Of a stretch of DNA of 64,000 nt, positions 1-11,700 are shown in pieces. Source of the DNA: Channallabes apus (lineage: Eukaryota; Chordata; Actinopteri; Siluriformes; Clariidae); the NCBI GenBank assembly GCA_030522415.1, contig CM060109.1, positions 39,243,392 through 39,307,391 on the forward strand, written 5' to 3'. Within the stretch, counting starts at the first letter, position 1. The number at the start of each line of letters is the position of its first letter. The position numbers and the translations under genes are program-made. The notes beneath the pieces are model-generated. The model was not told where the DNA came from. It worked only from the letters and a program-made list of their open reading frames with translations, and searched no databases.

Positions 1-117
1 TCCTTAAAAGCACTAGAAAACTCTGAAGCAGTTGAAGGGTTAATTGCCCGGACACTGCGAGCAACAGCACAGGTGGAAATCTCCACCAGTATATACAGAG
101 AGAGAGGTCACTGATCA

Positions 118-118
<1 letters not shown>

Positions 119-155
<37 letters not shown>

Positions 156-157
156 CG
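119..157. repeat. (TTA)n microsatellite
   Basis: About 13 uninterrupted TTA units. The poly-leucine ORF over it is a by-product. Confidence 0.95.
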
Positions 158-400
158 TTTTTATTATTATGTATGCTTGCCTTTTTAATGTTCACGGGAG
201 TCACTTTACCTTTGACTTTACTAAATGCATGTACTCTTTTAATTTATATGCATTTATTTAACATTATAGAGCGAAAGAGAAACTAAGATTTGTGAGCAAT
301 TTTCATTTGTTTTAAGGAAATGCACATATTGTGTTTATATGTACGTATATGTTAAGGATGTTTTAAGAAATGCTCCAAAGTCACTGAGAAAAGCTGTGAT

Positions 401-791
401 CAAGTCACCAGGTCACATGACCTAGAAGCTATTGAAGGAATAGTTGTTGTTGTTGTTGTTGTTGGTCTTTCGGCTGCTCCCGGCAAGGGGTCGCCACAGC
501 GGAATATCCAGTCCGCACTACAACTTGGCACAGGTTTTACGCCGGATGCCCTTCCTGACGCAACCCTCCCATTTTATCCGGGATTGGGACCGGCACTGTA
601 TCCAGTGGCTGGGGTGTGGGCACTGGCTGGAAGGAATAGTGACTTAATGATATTAGAATTAAAATAAAAATCAATGAAGAGATACCTTGGGATAAAATAA
701 GGTGTACCTTGATGGGGTGTCCAGTGATATTATTTTGGTAATAGTTTTGGTCACATGGTCACACGACCAAAAAGCTATTGAACAAATAGTG
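401..791. repeat. Diverged local duplication around a (TTG)n run
   Basis: Bases 401-443 and 748-791 share GTCACA/GGTCACA..GACC..AAGCTATTGAA..AATAGT with some mismatches. Between them lie (TTG)n at 443-464 and an inserted repeat. Confidence 0.45.
464..622 (+). repeat. Dispersed fish repeat fragment (GGGGTCGCCACAGCGG type)
   Basis: It contains CGGCTGCTCCCGGCAAGGGG, GGTCGCCACAGCGGA and TTTACGCCGGATGCCCTTCC, hallmarks of a repeat common in teleost genomes. The fragment is short and carries no ORF of its own. Confidence 0.6.
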
Positions 792-1379
792 ATTTGATAA
801 ATATTTATATATAATAATTGCAATTTAATTCACAATACTTAATTAATTATGATCTATGAATTAAACAATTAATAAATAAACAAAAGCAGTATGCAATGAC
901 GCATGGCATATGTATATTTAATAAAAGAAATTAGAATAACTGGGGCATGTAGCCAGTTAAGTAACTAGTTGCACTTTTAATTTGGACGGAAATTTGTCGA
1001 CGGTCCCTAAAATACCTTCTGTCGAATGTCTGAATATCAAACTAACTTGATCGCGGTGATCAAGTGCACTAGTAGAGCTCGCACCCTTTTGTCCCTCGGC
1101 GCTCTCCGTGACTGTGTTTACTACGGATACCATACTACAAAGTACGCTACAGATAGTGTGCTGCAGTCCCTATACAGTAAGGTTGTGACATTTGTACGTA
1201 CTGTTTAGTGTGGTGCCATGTAGTAACGTTCATTACTGGTTTGGTACTTAAACAAATACTGAGCTGTGAAACCCGTCTTGTACTAAAAGTTGGCGTTAGC
1301 TTTGATTTGTACTGTACGTGTCCTGACAATGCGCAGTGTACTGAGAAATGGCTCGGTTTAAAACCTCTTCCCTGCGGAC

Positions 1380-1708
1380 CGGGCGGAATAGCGATGGTGT
1401 CACGGCGGAGTTGTGTAAGTATCGGAAGAGGACTGACCCTGAAGCCGATTACTTTCTGTTCTCTCCGGAAAAGTTACACTGCTACAATGTTACACTGTGA
1501 GAGACTGGAAGGAGCTGTTACATTAGTGTTCTTACCTTTATTCATCACAGCTTAATAATTTAGTTGATCGAAAGTAAACAAACATTTAGTGATTTAGATT
1601 ACAATTCGTTTGCTGACTTGGTTTTATCACATCAGCCGCGTTCATGAAGAGATGAAGGTCACAAGTGTGTGTGATGATGATGATGCCGCCGCTCGAGTGG
1701 AAACACTG
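1380..1708 (+). promoter_or_regulatory. als2: Probable als2 promoter-proximal region and 5' UTR with upstream ATGs
   Basis: This stretch precedes the first coding exon and is richer in CpG than its surroundings; no TATA box is obvious. It contains ATGs at 1644 (three codons then stop) and 1652 (in frame with als2, no stop in between). A run of four overlapping ATGs at 1674-1685 opens a +1-frame ORF that ends in TGA at 1707-1709, overlapping the 1709 ATG by one base. The in-frame stop upstream of 1652 is at 1595-1597. The transcription start is not visible from sequence alone. Confidence 0.4.
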
Positions 1709-1725
1709 ATGGAAGGCCAGAAGGG
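1709..1725 (+). CDS. als2: als2 coding exon 1 (start codon)
   Basis: The exon encodes M-E-G-Q-K and two bases of a glycine codon, followed by donor GTGAGT at 1726. The split codon is completed exactly by the first base of exon 2, which supports the 7.6-kb intron 1. If the in-frame ATG at 1652 is used, 19 more residues with a D-D-D-D run are added. The short acidic or basic N-terminus is poorly conserved in alsins, so the choice is open. Confidence 0.7.
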
Positions 1726-4700
1726 GTGAGTTACACTTACTGTTAATGCTGATGTTACAGTGTATGTAATACATAATACAAAAAAGAAAAAAAAAACACA
1801 TTTTATATGGATACTGGACCAGGAAATGGGTATTATCCTGTTATTAATACACTATATGGACAAAAGTATTTGGCCAAACCTGTAATGGCATTGTATCCAA
1901 ACCAGGGGCGTAGCAAGCTTTTCAAAAGTGTGGGGAATGAATGTGGTTTGTTTGTTAACAATAAAAATGATGAATACATTGACAGAAGGGTACGAAAGGT
2001 ATTACCATACAAGATATAAAAAGCTTTCAATTTAAATGAGTGATAGTGATACTAGAGTGATACTAAAAACACACTCAGAACACACTTGCTAAAGATTTAG
2101 GATCAGAAATGCTTTAATAATCTCAGGGAGAAATTATGTTTGTTACTCCAAATATACAGACAACATTTCATACAAACAACACACTGTATATATCAGAACA
2201 AAAATATAAACAACTATGTACATATATAAATGCAACCAACAACAACAACTGACCAAATAATATATCAACAACTATATCTCTCATTTAAAAGAACCAAAAG
2301 TGCTCTTTCTGCTCTCTTTACAAGAGACAAACTGCTCAGCAACCTTTTTTCTGTTTACCCTGTGCAGCTTGTCTTTATGTCAAACACAACAGGCAAGTCA
2401 GCTAATGAACAAACAAGGCTCAAAATATCAAAATCAATTGCACTGGCAATAAACCCATAAATACATTGCTTAACATTGTCAATTTGTCCCTCCTCATCAA
2501 TTTCTTGCCATCTTCATCACAGTTACTTTATGCATCGCCACACACATAACCGAATTTAGCTAAGTTAGCTACTGAACACTATCCCAATTAGCAATTGTCA
2601 TTAGTCTAAAAAACGAAATATAATACAGAAAACATTCGACATGTCAACAAAACATAAACAGAACATCTTCCCAAACATATATCAAGCTTATTTAAAAACC
2701 TCAAAAGCATAAACATTCAAAGTACCTGGAAAACAGAGATGTAAGTAATCATAACAACATGTTCCCGCCTCCTCTGCACGAGCTGACCGATAAATCTAAC
2801 ACACCAAGAGAGGCAAGACTGACAGGCAGAACAGCCAATCATCAGCTGGTGTCATGTTTGAGAGGGAGGGGAGAGGAGAGCTGAAGCGAGCGTAGACACA
2901 GAGCGGCCAGAGAAACGGAGGAGCGAATGCGTTTGTTCAAAACTGCGGGAAAACTGTAGAAATAGTGTGTGTGTTGAACCCTCTCACCGGGAAAAGTGTG
3001 GATGTTAAAACACCCACATCCCCCACAGGTGCGACGCCCCTGATCCAAACACATGCAGTTCAATATGGAGTTGGTCTCCCTTTTGCACCTATAACAGCTT
3101 CCACTCTTCTTGGAAGGCTGCCCACAAGATTTTGGAGTGTTTCTGTGTCTATTCGTTTTGTAGAGCATTTATGAGGACAGGAACTGATGTTGAACAAGAA
3201 GTCCTAGCTTGCAATCTTCGTTCCAGTTCATCCCAAATGTGCTTGATGGGCTTGTGGTCATGGTCAGTCAAGTCCTTCCACACACCAAACTTATCAAACC
3301 GTGTCTTTATAGTCCTTGTGATGTCATGCAGTAATGTTGGAATAGAAAAGGGCCTTCCCTAAACTTTTGCCACAACATTGGAAGCAAAGCGTTGACCAAA
3401 ATGTCTTGGTATGCTGAATCATTAAGATAATTAACAGGCCAAATACTATATATATATATACAGTGGTGTGTAAAAATATTTGCCCCCTCCTGATTTCTTA
3501 TTCTTTTGCATGTTTGTCACACAAAATGTTTCTGATCATCAAACACATTTAACCATTAGTCAAAGATAACACAAGTAAACATAAAATGCAGTTTTTAAAT
3601 GAGGGGTTTTATTATTTAGCGAGAAAAAAAATCCAAACCTACATGGCCCTGTGTGAAAAAGTAATTGCCCCCTGAACCTAATAACTGGTTGGGCCACCCT
3701 TAGCAGCAACAACTGCAATCAAGCGTTTGCGATAACTTGCAACGAGTCTTTTACAGCGCTCTGGAGGAATTTTGGCCCACTCATCTTTGCAGAATTGTTG
3801 TAATTCAGCTTTATTTGAGGGTTTTCTAGCATGAACCGCCTTTTTAAGGTCATGCCACAACATCTCAATAGGATTCAGGTCAGGACTTTGACTAGGCCAC
3901 TCCAAAGTCTTCATTTTGTTTTTCTTCAGCCATTCAGAGGTGGATTTGCTGGTGTGTTTTGGGTCATTGTCCTGCTGCAGCACCCAAGATCGCTTCAGCT
4001 TGAGTTGACGAACAGATGGCCGGACATTCTCCTTCAGGATTTTTTGGTAGACAGTAGAATTCATGGTTCCATCTATCACAGCAAGCCTTCCAGGTCCTGA
4101 AGCAGCAAAACAACCCCAGACCATCACACTACCACCACCATATTTTACTGTTGGTATGATGTTCTTTTTCTGAAATGCTGTTACTTTTACGCCAGATGTA
4201 ACGGGACACGCACCTTCCAAAAAGTTCAACTTTTGTCTCGTCGGTCCACAAGGTATTTTCCCAAAAGTCTTGGCAATCATTGAGATGTTTTTTTAGCAAA
4301 ATTGAGACGAGCCTTAATTTTCTTTTTGCTTAAAAGTGGTTTGCGCCTTGGAAATCTGCCATGCAGGCCGTTTTTGCCCAGTCTCTTTCTTATGGTGGAG
4401 TCGTGAACACTGACCTTAATTGAGGCAAGTGAGGCCTGCAGTTCTTTAGATGTTGTCCTGGGGTCTTTTGTGGCCTCTCGGATGAGTTGTCTCTGCGCTC
4501 TTGGGGTAATTTTGGTCGGCCGGCCACTCCTGGGAAGGTTCACCACTGTTCCATGTTTTTGCCATTTGTGGATAATGGCTCTCACTGTGGTTCGCTGGAG
4601 TCCCAAACCTTTAGAAATGGCTTTATAACCTTTACCAGACTGATACTGTAGATCTCAATTACTTTTGTTCTCATTTGTTCCTGAATTTCTTTGGATCTTG

Positions 4701-5683
4701 GCATGATGTCTAGCTTTTGAGGTGCTTTTGGTCTACTTCTCTGTGTCAGGTAGCTCCTATTTAAGTGATTTCTTGATTGAAACAGGTGTGGCAGTAATCA
4801 GGCCTGGGGGTGACTACAGAAATTGAACTCAGGTGTGATAAACCACAGTTAAGTTCTTTTTTAACAAGGGGGGCAATCACCACAGAGGGTGGTGCGATCA
4901 GCCGAGCGCATCATCCGCACTGAGCTCCCTGACCTACACTCCATCTACAGCAAGCGGTGCTGGACTAAGGCCAGGAAGATCATGAAGGACCTCAGTCACC
5001 CCAGTAATGGACTGTTCTCTTTGTTGCGGTCTGGGAAGAGATTCCGCTCCCTAAAGGCCAACACAGAGAGACTGAGGCGGAGCTTCTTCCCGCAGGCGAT
5101 AAGGTCTCTCAATCATCACTACACCACACAGGACTAATAACATCTTTTAAGCTCACAACACTGACTGAACAATCATGGACACATTCATACACACTTGCAC
5201 TAAATACTCATACATCTGGACAATTGCACATGTCACCTCCATGCATATTTGCACAACCACTGACACTTTAATCATATATTTTTGCAATATTTTATTATGC
5301 CCTTATGCACAGTTAATTTTACTAGTTAAAATTATTTCTTTAGTATTTACTTTTTATTGATTATTTATTTTACGTACAAGCTTTTATTTTCTGTTTTTAA
5401 GGTCACTGGCGGTCGTATAAAGCATTTCACTGCATATTATACTGTGTATGATTGTGTATGTGACCAATAAAATTTTAATTTTAATTTTTCACACAGGGCC
5501 ATGTAGATGTGGAGTTTTTTTTCTCCCTTAATAACGTAAACCTTCATTTAAAAACTGCGTTTTGTGGTCAATTATGTTATCTTTGACTAATAGTTAACGG
5601 TTTTTGATGAGCAGAAACATTTAAGTGTGACAAACATGCAAAAGAATAAGAAATCAGGAAGGGGCAAATAGTTTTTCACACCA

Positions 5684-5730
<47 letters not shown>

Positions 5731-8700
5731 TCGTCACCTGAAATGGTTTCCAACAGTCTTGAAGGAGTTCCCAGAGGTGTTTAGCACTTGTTGGCCCCTT
5801 TGCCTTCACTCTGCGGTCCAGCTCACCCCAAACCATCTCGATTGGGTTCAGGTCCCGTGACTGTGGAGACCTTTTTTTGTTAAGCACATAACTCCACATT
5901 CATAGTTTTGATGCCTTCAGTGAGAATCTACCAATGTAAATGGTCATGAAAATAAAGAAAACACATTGACAGCTAGACGAGAACGTGTGTACAAACTTTT
6001 GGCCTGTACTGTATACAGTATATATATATATAAGGGATGCTCAATTCGATTAATTTTCACAACCGACAACCGCCGTTTGTTAACCGAACATTAACTGATT
6101 CGATTAGAATATTAAAATAGAATTAAATGAAAATAGAACTGGAGTGTCTGATTAAATATACAAATTTTTTTTTTCAGTTTTTATTTTAACATGTGCGAAC
6201 AATAGCACACAGAACATATCAAGAATAGAATCTGGATTCACACATCGTCAAATTTTCACGCACCTGCAGCGTTTCCGACAACAGAGAAAAACAAAGTACT
6301 ATAAATTAAAAAGAATAAAATAAATAGGTCTGCACTAAATATTTTTAAATTAAATAACAAATTAAGATTACAAAACGAAAACACACTGAAATATCTTTGA
6401 AGCGTGCCTCAGGTAGGCACATTTTTTCATACATTGGCTACTAAGTTTTTTCGGTTAAAAAAAATAGCAGGCCTGCCTCAAACCACAAACTGTCTAGTTT
6501 TATATTAAAAAAATCCCCACCAAAAGTGATAGCACACCATTCCCGATCGAGCCACACGAAACGGTGTAACATACGTGAGGGTCGTCTCAAAGCTACGGGG
6601 CGAGAAACGGTCCAAAATTTTAGGCGGAAGAATAATAAATGGATTTCGGGGGCATTTCTAGGGGAAGAGTAATAAGTGCGCCTAGGCACACTTAATTAAA
6701 AAATAAAAATTATATAAAAAAACATTTTAAACCTTTTAACTGATAGTTATAATCGGTCAAAATTCATTCTTTCGGCTAACGGTTAAACGGTTAATATGAG
6801 CATCCCTAATATATATATAAACATCCTGTATTGAATTAACACCTTCAGATTTCAATTCCAACTGGACCTATATAAATACTCCTTTCATCCATCTAGGAAC
6901 GTCAGTAGTCCAACTAAGGACCATGGAGGCCAATGGTGACCATTGTATTTATTCCTATTTGTACGCCCATGGTAGGACCTCTGGTCAACACTCACACACG
7001 CATTCACACACTACAGGCAAGCATGGGGAGAACATGCAAGCTCTAAGCGCACAAGCCCGACATGGGAATCGAACCCGGGACCTGGAGGTGCACTGGCGAT
7101 CGTGCTAACCAAAACACCACTGTGCTGAGTATATAATAAAATAGCAAAACATTAAACAATCAAATTATCAGAATGATACAGTAGGTGATGGAGCAACATA
7201 AGTCTACAAATCTGTACCTGTGGCTATAATAAGATAAAAGAGGAGGGTCTCAACATCCCTCAGAACATGAAGAAGGGGCACTGCATTAACCACTACTTCC
7301 TCTGAGGCAGCCCAGAGCAGGATAAACGCCACAGCCCACAGGGTATCAGAAACCCAGCCAAAGCTCAACCAGGTACAGACCTACCAACCAAGTCACAAGC
7401 CCAGAGCTCACCCAGCAATAATCAGCAGTACTTGATAGAAGAAATCCTCAGATCTTGTATACCAAATTCTGCCAGAAAAAAAGAAACTGCAACCATCAAC
7501 ACAATCAAAAGTTTGGACACGAGTTTGGATTCATTTTCTGCATTATAGAACAATACTGGAATATAGGGTGTGTTTCCATTTTACTGTACTCTATCTGTTT
7601 GTTTCCATGCACAATTTGTGGGACTAATCCAGCACCCCCCTCCGACCGAATATAATTTGGGTGGTGGACCACTTTCACAACACAGCCATGAAGCATGAAG
7701 AAAAATGTTAGTCAGATATTATGTAAGGAAATCATGGAAGCCTTACAGCTTTATAGTCACTGGTTTTTATCCTGATCTGAGGTTGACGACTTTGTGGCGT
7801 ATTGAGTGTTCTTGCCTTGTTTGTTTCCTCTGGATTCTCCAGTTTCCTTCTTCGAATCTCTAAACTGCTCCTAGGGGAAAATGATCGTGTAATGTGCATA
7901 GATCCCAGTAATGGATTGGCATCCCCTATCGTGATGTAATTCTCGCGTATACGCAGTGTTTTGGGCTCTGCATTAGCTGTGATTACTAAAGGTAATGTGA
8001 TTAGTTAAGATGGATTGGTGATTGCATTCTGAACTGATTCGGCGTGCACAAGCTTCCGAGTGGTGCAACCGGAATGCATTTTTATGGTGTTACATTATCA
8101 AACGCAGTGCGTGTTAAAAACCTCCTATCTGCCTTCTAATCCAAACTCTGCAAGTGAATATGTCTTGCTTGTTACACTGGCTTACACCAGTCTCAAAACA
8201 CGGCGAGCGCTATTTAGTCTCGAAACACAAGCGTTAGAAACAATGTGTGCCCATGTTAGAAGCTGCACACACTCACTAAAAGCTGTCTGCCCCATACTTG
8301 CAGTTGCTTAACATGGTCTTAAGTCTTTGTAGGCATTTGAGGTGGTAAAACATTGCAGTTTCTTTAAAATTCTACAGGTGGTGCACTCTTAACTATTTCC
8401 ACATCCCGTGTAGTAGAATTTAATTATTAGCTACATTTGTTTAGAAATATTAATTATGGCTGATGACAGAGATATGTACTGCTCAGTAAAAACATTTCTA
8501 TGTGTTTCATTTAAGTTAAATGTTAAACTTTTGTATTAGAAGTTATTTTGTGTTGTTTAAATGCTGCCCTTGGTTTTTAAGTGGGAAAACTAATGTGATA
8601 AAAGTGATGGGCTAGATTTTATGAATTATGTTCAATTCATTTGTGAAGCTTTAGACTAAAGCTGAGGTATAAAACAATCTAGATTTTGTGATCTGTCTGC

Positions 8701-11700
8701 TATGTATGCTCTGTAAAGCCTTCATAGCGGCTCTAATCTGAGGTGCAGTTAATTGGTGATTTTTTAGGCTGGTAACTCTAAATGAACTTCTCCTCTGCAG
8801 CAGAGGTAAGTGTTGGTATTTCTTTCCTCGGATGGTCTTCATGAGAGCCAGTTACGCCAAGGTGCTCGATGATTTTTGAAAATGCACTTGACAATACTGT
8901 TCTTGCAAGAACTGTTCCAGAACAGCTGACCTTCATGTCGTAAAATAACAACTGATTGCCGTTGCTGTTGTTGTTTCATTGTTACGTTTAGGCATTTGGC
9001 AGACGTTTTGGCTCTGGTTAAGAGCCATGAGGTAGGAGAGAGGCAGTGAGGACATCTCCAAGGGTTCCTCAGTGGGGTCCTTTAAAAGTGTCATAACAAT
9101 TGAAAAGGGTTGACTTTATCAAGGTTCTGATTGTTTCTAGCAGTGCCCCTTTACCCAATAAAACAGACAGTTTGTGAGCATAGAGCATACCTTCCAGTGT
9201 TTTTCTAAACCTAAACCAGGCCCATTGTGGCAACTGTAGATTTACCTCATGAGAGTTTTGATATTCTGTACTTCAGATTAAACATTTAATTCATCATATA
9301 AAAACTCTTCATCTTCATTCGTTTATCTTTTTTTTTTATAGTTCTGAAGAAGAGGAGGGCTCACACAACAGGGGTATGCCACACAAATGGCAGGGTTACT
9401 CATGTACTGTTAAACCAGTGAGCATTTTCCTTCCACAACCTGTTCTTCAGGCGGCACTTGGCATCAGCCATGGAGTTCTTTTGACAAAAGGTATGGTACA
9501 GTCATATTTATTTACATTTATGTTTCTCAATTTTGAGAGGTATTGAGTGAGCTCATGCACTCAGCTTAATTTTAAATTAACTTGGAGTTTTTTAAGACTG
9601 ACATGTTAAATGTTGTCTTGTCCAGATGGCCTTGTCTACAGCTTTGGAGAGCTTCCATGGAAGTGTGACGTAAAATCCCAGACAGTCGAGCCTGTGCTGG
9701 AAAGCTCTTTAAATGGCCACCGTGTGGTCCGTGTGTCTGCAGGGAGTTTTCACTGTGGTGCTGTAACAGATGAAGGAATAGTGCACATGTGGGGTGAGAA
9801 CTCGCATGGCCAGTGTGGTATCTTCGGTCTTGATGTTGTCCCCAATCCTACCCCTATCAACATTGTGGATAATGAAACTGTCCCTACTGAACTGGTCAAG
9901 ATCCAGGATGTGGCCTGTGGGGCACAGCACACGTTAGCTCTGTCATCTAAGCATGAGGTGTGGGCCTGGGGTTTTGGCTGCCAGTTGGGCCTGGTGACCA
10001 CTGTGTTTCCGGTGTGGAATGCGCAAAAAATTGAACATCTGTCAGGGAGGTATGTGGTGCAGATTGCTTGCGGCGAGTTCCACAGCTTGGCTTTGGTTCA
10101 CTCAGTACCTCGTTCAGAGTCTTCTCAGCAATCCCTGGACAAATGTGGCCACTGCAAGCAGCCCCTTTACACTATGATTGACAAGGATGACCATGTTATT
10201 ATTTCTGACAACCATTACTGCCCACTAGGGGTGGAACTATCAGATTCAAAGCAAGGTAAAACATCAAAGCAGGAAACTCCAGCCTCGACACCAAAGATGG
10301 TAACCACAGAAAATGACCCCCAGAGTTGTGCTGCTGTGTCTATAGATTTCTGCCTCAGTGAGAGTGCTCTGGATGAATCTCACAGTAACGAAACAGCAGG
10401 TGAGAAGGAAGTGGATCACAATGATCCAGCCCCCGAGATTTTTCCTGACAGTTCAGAAAGGCCACAGGAGTGCCGTCCAAGATCGACGAGCTCTCTTTAC
10501 CCTGATGAACAGGCTCTGAAAGACTATCTCAAGAGAATCTCTGAGCAGTCCCAGTCAGAGCAGTTTGAAGGGAGGAAGGGTTCACGCCCTCCAAGCCGTC
10601 AGACATCACTCAAGGATTCTCATAATGTGGAAGAAAAGAACAAACCTACATTTCCTTCATTGTCACCACAAACCAGGACCGATGATATTAAATCCAGATT
10701 TTTAGATGATATTCCACTGATGAAGTTACAAGGCTCGGTCACAGGTTGTGTCGGTGATGAATCATCTGAAGACATCCTCATTCCTAGTGACCCTTTAAAC
10801 TCTAATAACTGTGAGGAGGTCTTTGAGGAAAGCTTCTCGACTGATCAAAACCACTGTCCACATGAGCCACTGGAGGCCAAGAAGAGTGCCAGTCTGACAG
10901 ACGTTAGGGTTGAAGATATGGATGGCTATAGTCGGAGAAGATCGTTACCTGGCTTACTGTCATCAGGTATTTTATGACTTTTTTTTTTATTTTGTAAACT
11001 GAAAAATGAATGGTTTGATTAGACTCTTTAATTACGGAAGTAGTCTCAGAGGTAAAATATCTCTTTCTGTACTTTCTGCCTTGCAGTTTCTCCATCAGTA
11101 TTGCTTCGGTGCCACCTTGCCAAAGCCGGAACAATCAACTCAACAACTGTGGGCATCTCAAGGAAGGATAGACTCCTTCCATCTCTAAATACAGAGGTCT
11201 GGACTTGGGGCAGAGGTCATGAAGGTCAACTAGGTCATGGAGACACCTTGCCCAGGTATAGGCAGACATTATTACATTTTTATATCAATTTATTACTTCA
11301 TTATGCGGTACAATAATGATCCTACATGATCCTCAGGTTACAGCCACTATGCATTAAAAGCTTAAGCAACAAGAAAGTTATCAAGATCGTTGCTGGATCA
11401 TCTCATTCTTTGGCCTTAACAGCTCAGTGTGAGGTAACTGCATAGTGAAATGTTCTCCGGTTATACTTTGTCATTCTGATGCTCATTATAATGTAATGAA
11501 CAACATTTTTTTTTGCTCTTCTTTTTCAGGTATATTCTTGGGGTTGCAATAAATTAGGTCAGTTGGGTCACATGAACTCTCTTAGCACTGTACCACAGCA
11601 TGTGAAGGTATGTCAAATTTGTCATCTTTATCTTTGAAACTGACTGGCCTGGCCAAAAACGTTGCACACTCTAAAATTTAATTGGACTGGTTTTAGCTTT

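Larger units (their letters stand above)
3461..5686 (-). mobile_element. Tc1/mariner transposon, copy 1 (with LINE inside)
   Basis: Terminal repeats begin CAGTGGTGTG at 3461 and end CACACCACTG at 5686, flanked by TA. The transposase region is antisense to als2. A LINE 3' fragment occupies 4881-5484; without it the element is about 1.6 kb, like the copies at 30138 and 39817. Confidence 0.95.

Noticed and set aside
44..286. ORF with a poly-leucine core
   Set aside because: It is created by the (TTA)n microsatellite and has no start context, splice signals or similarity that I recognise.
1026..1555. A coding gene upstream of als2 in a GC-richer stretch
   Set aside because: Overlapping short ORFs on both strands, no splice-consistent protein and no family similarity; more likely promoter-proximal DNA.
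4281..4300. Programmed frameshift as the explanation for the Tc1 A7 run
   Set aside because: The needed shift is +1, not the usual -1 at a canonical slippery heptamer, so a simple indel is preferred; kept only as an open alternative.
9709..10001. Minus-strand ORFs over als2 exon 3
   Set aside because: They are antisense shadows of a long conserved exon.
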